The notes under the pieces are model-generated. The model searched no databases, was not told where the DNA came from, and worked only from the letters and a program-made list of their open reading frames with translations. From NCBI GenBank assembly GCA_964454355.1, contig CAYVTA010000019.1, positions 1-24,934 of the forward strand: a stretch of 24,934 bases of DNA, written 5' to 3'. The position numbers and the translations under genes were made by a program. Positions 23,784-24,934 of this stretch are shown here, one piece after another. Within the stretch, counting starts at the first letter, position 1, and each line of letters starts with the position of its first letter. Source of the DNA: UBA1081 sp964454355 (lineage in GTDB: Bacteria; Bacillota; Clostridia; Oscillospirales; Acutalibacteraceae).

Positions 23784-23805
23784 AGAAAAAACAGGGGCGA
23801 ATAAG

Positions 23806-24864
23806 ATGAAAAAAGTATTAAACAAAAAAATTGCCGCCGTTATTGTGGTTGTTGCAGCAGCAGTTTTGATTGCGGTTGTGATTTGTGACGGGGTTGGCGA
23901 AATCAAAGATGTTTCTTTCTCCGGATATGTGATGGGTTCTCAAATAACCGGCAGTATTTACGGTGCATCCGATTCATCTGTAGGTGAAGCTGTTGTCTCT
24001 GTAATTGAAAAAGAAGAAAATGAGTATATTTCAAAATATAAGGAAACCTCGGAGATTTATAAGCTTAATGAAAGTGGCAGCGGAGTTTTGTCTGAACATA
24101 CGGTTAAAATCATTGAGCAATCTTTGAAGCTTGCGGAAAAAAGTGACGGTGCATTTGATGTAACTGTAGGTGCACTTTCGCAGCTTTGGAATTTTGACAA
24201 TTACACACAAACTGTTCCGCAGACAACGGAAATTCAAAATGCACTTTTCACATGTGATTATGAGCAGATTATTATTGACGAAAGCAAAGTCACTCTTGCC
24301 GAAGGACAAAAAATTGATTTGGGTGCCGTAGGCAAAGGCATTGCCTGTGATGATGCTCTGGAAGTGCTTAAAAAAAATGATGTCACGGGTGCAGTCATAT
24401 CTGTAGGAGGTACAGTCCTCACATATGGGGAAAATCCCGATGCCGAGCACTGGACAGTGGGTATACGTTCTCCTGAAAAAGACGATTCAGCGGTGTTTAT
24501 GAAACTTAAAATCGAAGGTACGGCATTTGTGTCTACTTCAGGCAGCTACGAAAAATATTTTGAAAAAGACGGTAAGCTGTATCATCATATTCTTTCTACC
24601 GAAACGGGTTATCCCGTTGAAAACGGACTTATAAGCGTTACGGTAATTGCCGATAGCGGACTTTGTGCTGATGCTCTGTCTACCGCCTGTTTTGCTTTGG
24701 GTATTGAAAATTCTCTGCCTTTGCTCGAAGAATATAATGCGGATGCAGTTTTTGTTGACAGTGAAAACAGAGTTTATGTGACAGGGAATTATATTGATAA
24801 ATACGAGATCAGTGATGGTTATGAAGATAAATATGAAGAATATTCCGCTGTTTCGGCGTACTGA
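23806..24864 (+). CDS. apbE: FAD:protein FMN transferase (ApbE)
   Basis: Attaches FMN to threonine or serine residues of target flavoproteins such as Rnf/Nqr subunits, on the outer face of the membrane. The 352-residue protein has an N-terminal membrane segment (about 9-27, IAAVIVVVAAAVLIAVVIC) and ApbE motifs: MGSQITGSIYG (43-53), SDGAFDVTVGAL (113-124), DLGAVGKG (171-178), the HHILSTETGYP segment (260-270) and DSGLCADALSTA with Asp289. Cys27 is preceded by Ile rather than Gly, Ala or Ser, so a canonical lipobox is absent and a plain membrane anchor is more likely. AGGGGC lies about 7 bases before ATG 23806; the longer frame from 23767 overlaps the promoter. No flavinylation target is in the window. 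Confidence 0.93.
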   Translation: MKKVLNKKIAAVIVVVAAAVLIAVVICDGVGEIKDVSFSGYVMGSQITGSIYGASDSSVGEAVVSVIEKEENEYISKYKETSEIYKLNESGSGVLSEHTVKIIEQSLKLAEKSDGAFDVTVGALSQLWNFDNYTQTVPQTTEIQNALFTCDYEQIIIDESKVTLAEGQKIDLGAVGKGIACDDALEVLKKNDVTGAVISVGGTVLTYGENPDAEHWTVGIRSPEKDDSAVFMKLKIEGTAFVSTSGSYEKYFEKDGKLYHHILSTETGYPVENGLISVTVIADSGLCADALSTACFALGIENSLPLLEEYNADAVFVDSENRVYVTGNYIDKYEISDGYEDKYEEYSAVSAY

Positions 24865-24934
24865 TCTGATTGTAATTGCCGTTTTGCTGTTAGCGGCAGG
24901 ATTACTTTTTATGTGGAACGGATTATCAGAAGAC
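24833..24934 (+). CDS. Start of a small membrane protein, possibly NusG-domain-II family (partial)
   Basis: A frame different from apbE is open from ATG 24833 (in-frame ATGs also at 24815 and 24821) to the right edge. It encodes MKNIPLFRRTDLIVIAVLLL followed by AAGLLFMWNGLSED. It is a short basic N-terminus and one hydrophobic helix (about 12-27), then the window ends. It would overlap apbE by about 32 bases. In many Clostridia apbE is followed by a small one-helix protein with a NusG domain II, which starts in just this way. That family assignment is therefore context-based and tentative. No clear Shine-Dalgarno is visible, so coupling to apbE is likely. Confidence 0.55.
   Translation, partial: MKNIPLFRRTDLIVIAVLLLAAGLLFMWNGLSED

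Noticed and set aside
23805..23890. Lipoprotein signal in ApbE
   Set aside because: Cys27 is preceded by Ile, not Gly, Ala or Ser, so a canonical lipobox is missing and a membrane anchor is the safer call.

Overview
The window looks like chromosomal DNA from a low-GC Gram-positive bacterium of the Clostridia, possibly a gut or rumen Oscillospiraceae/Ruminococcaceae relative. This rests on AT-rich intergenic DNA, strong AAGGAGG-type ribosome binding sites, a LexA with CGAAC-N4-GTTCG-like operators, a type I dockerin protein, and a GluRS/GlnRS pair. Species-level placement is inference. I see no tRNA, rRNA, CRISPR array, insertion sequence, integrase or phage gene. It is ordinary chromosome made of compact operons.

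Layout, left to right. (1) Positions 1-2511, minus strand: gltX followed by glnS, which runs off the left edge. (2) 2686-7697, plus strand: a four-gene operon with one promoter and one terminator. It encodes an ATP-grasp ligase resembling D-aspartate ligase, an aspartate racemase, a glutamine-dependent asparagine synthetase and a calcineurin-like phosphoesterase. The first three genes overlap or abut and could form a D-Asp/D-Asn peptidoglycan cross-bridge pathway. This is the most interesting locus. (3) 7753-8349, minus: lexA, with two LexA boxes around its own promoter. (4) 8593-12328, plus: a membrane-anchored DUF4015-type TIM-barrel protein and a cytoplasmic GH3 glycosidase. (5) 12472-15088, minus: rlmH, a YycJ-like MBL hydrolase and murA, with a terminator hairpin between murA and yycJ. 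(6) 15410-19499, minus: an LCAT-like alpha/beta hydrolase, an ABC ATPase and permease, a cyclase-family hydrolase and luxS. (7) 19674-20585, plus: a secreted protein with an N-terminal dockerin. (8) 20660-23670, minus: cysK and recG. (9) 23806 to the right edge, plus: apbE and the start of a small membrane protein, possibly of the NusG-domain-II family.

Cell-envelope functions recur: murA, the putative cross-bridge operon, yycJ, an ABC exporter, a lipase-like hydrolase, a dockerin protein and ApbE. Interspersed are translation (gltX, glnS, rlmH), DNA repair (lexA, recG) and sulfur or methyl-cycle genes (cysK, luxS). Most start sites were moved inward from the longest reading frame because a good Shine-Dalgarno sequence and family-typical N-terminus sit at an internal ATG.
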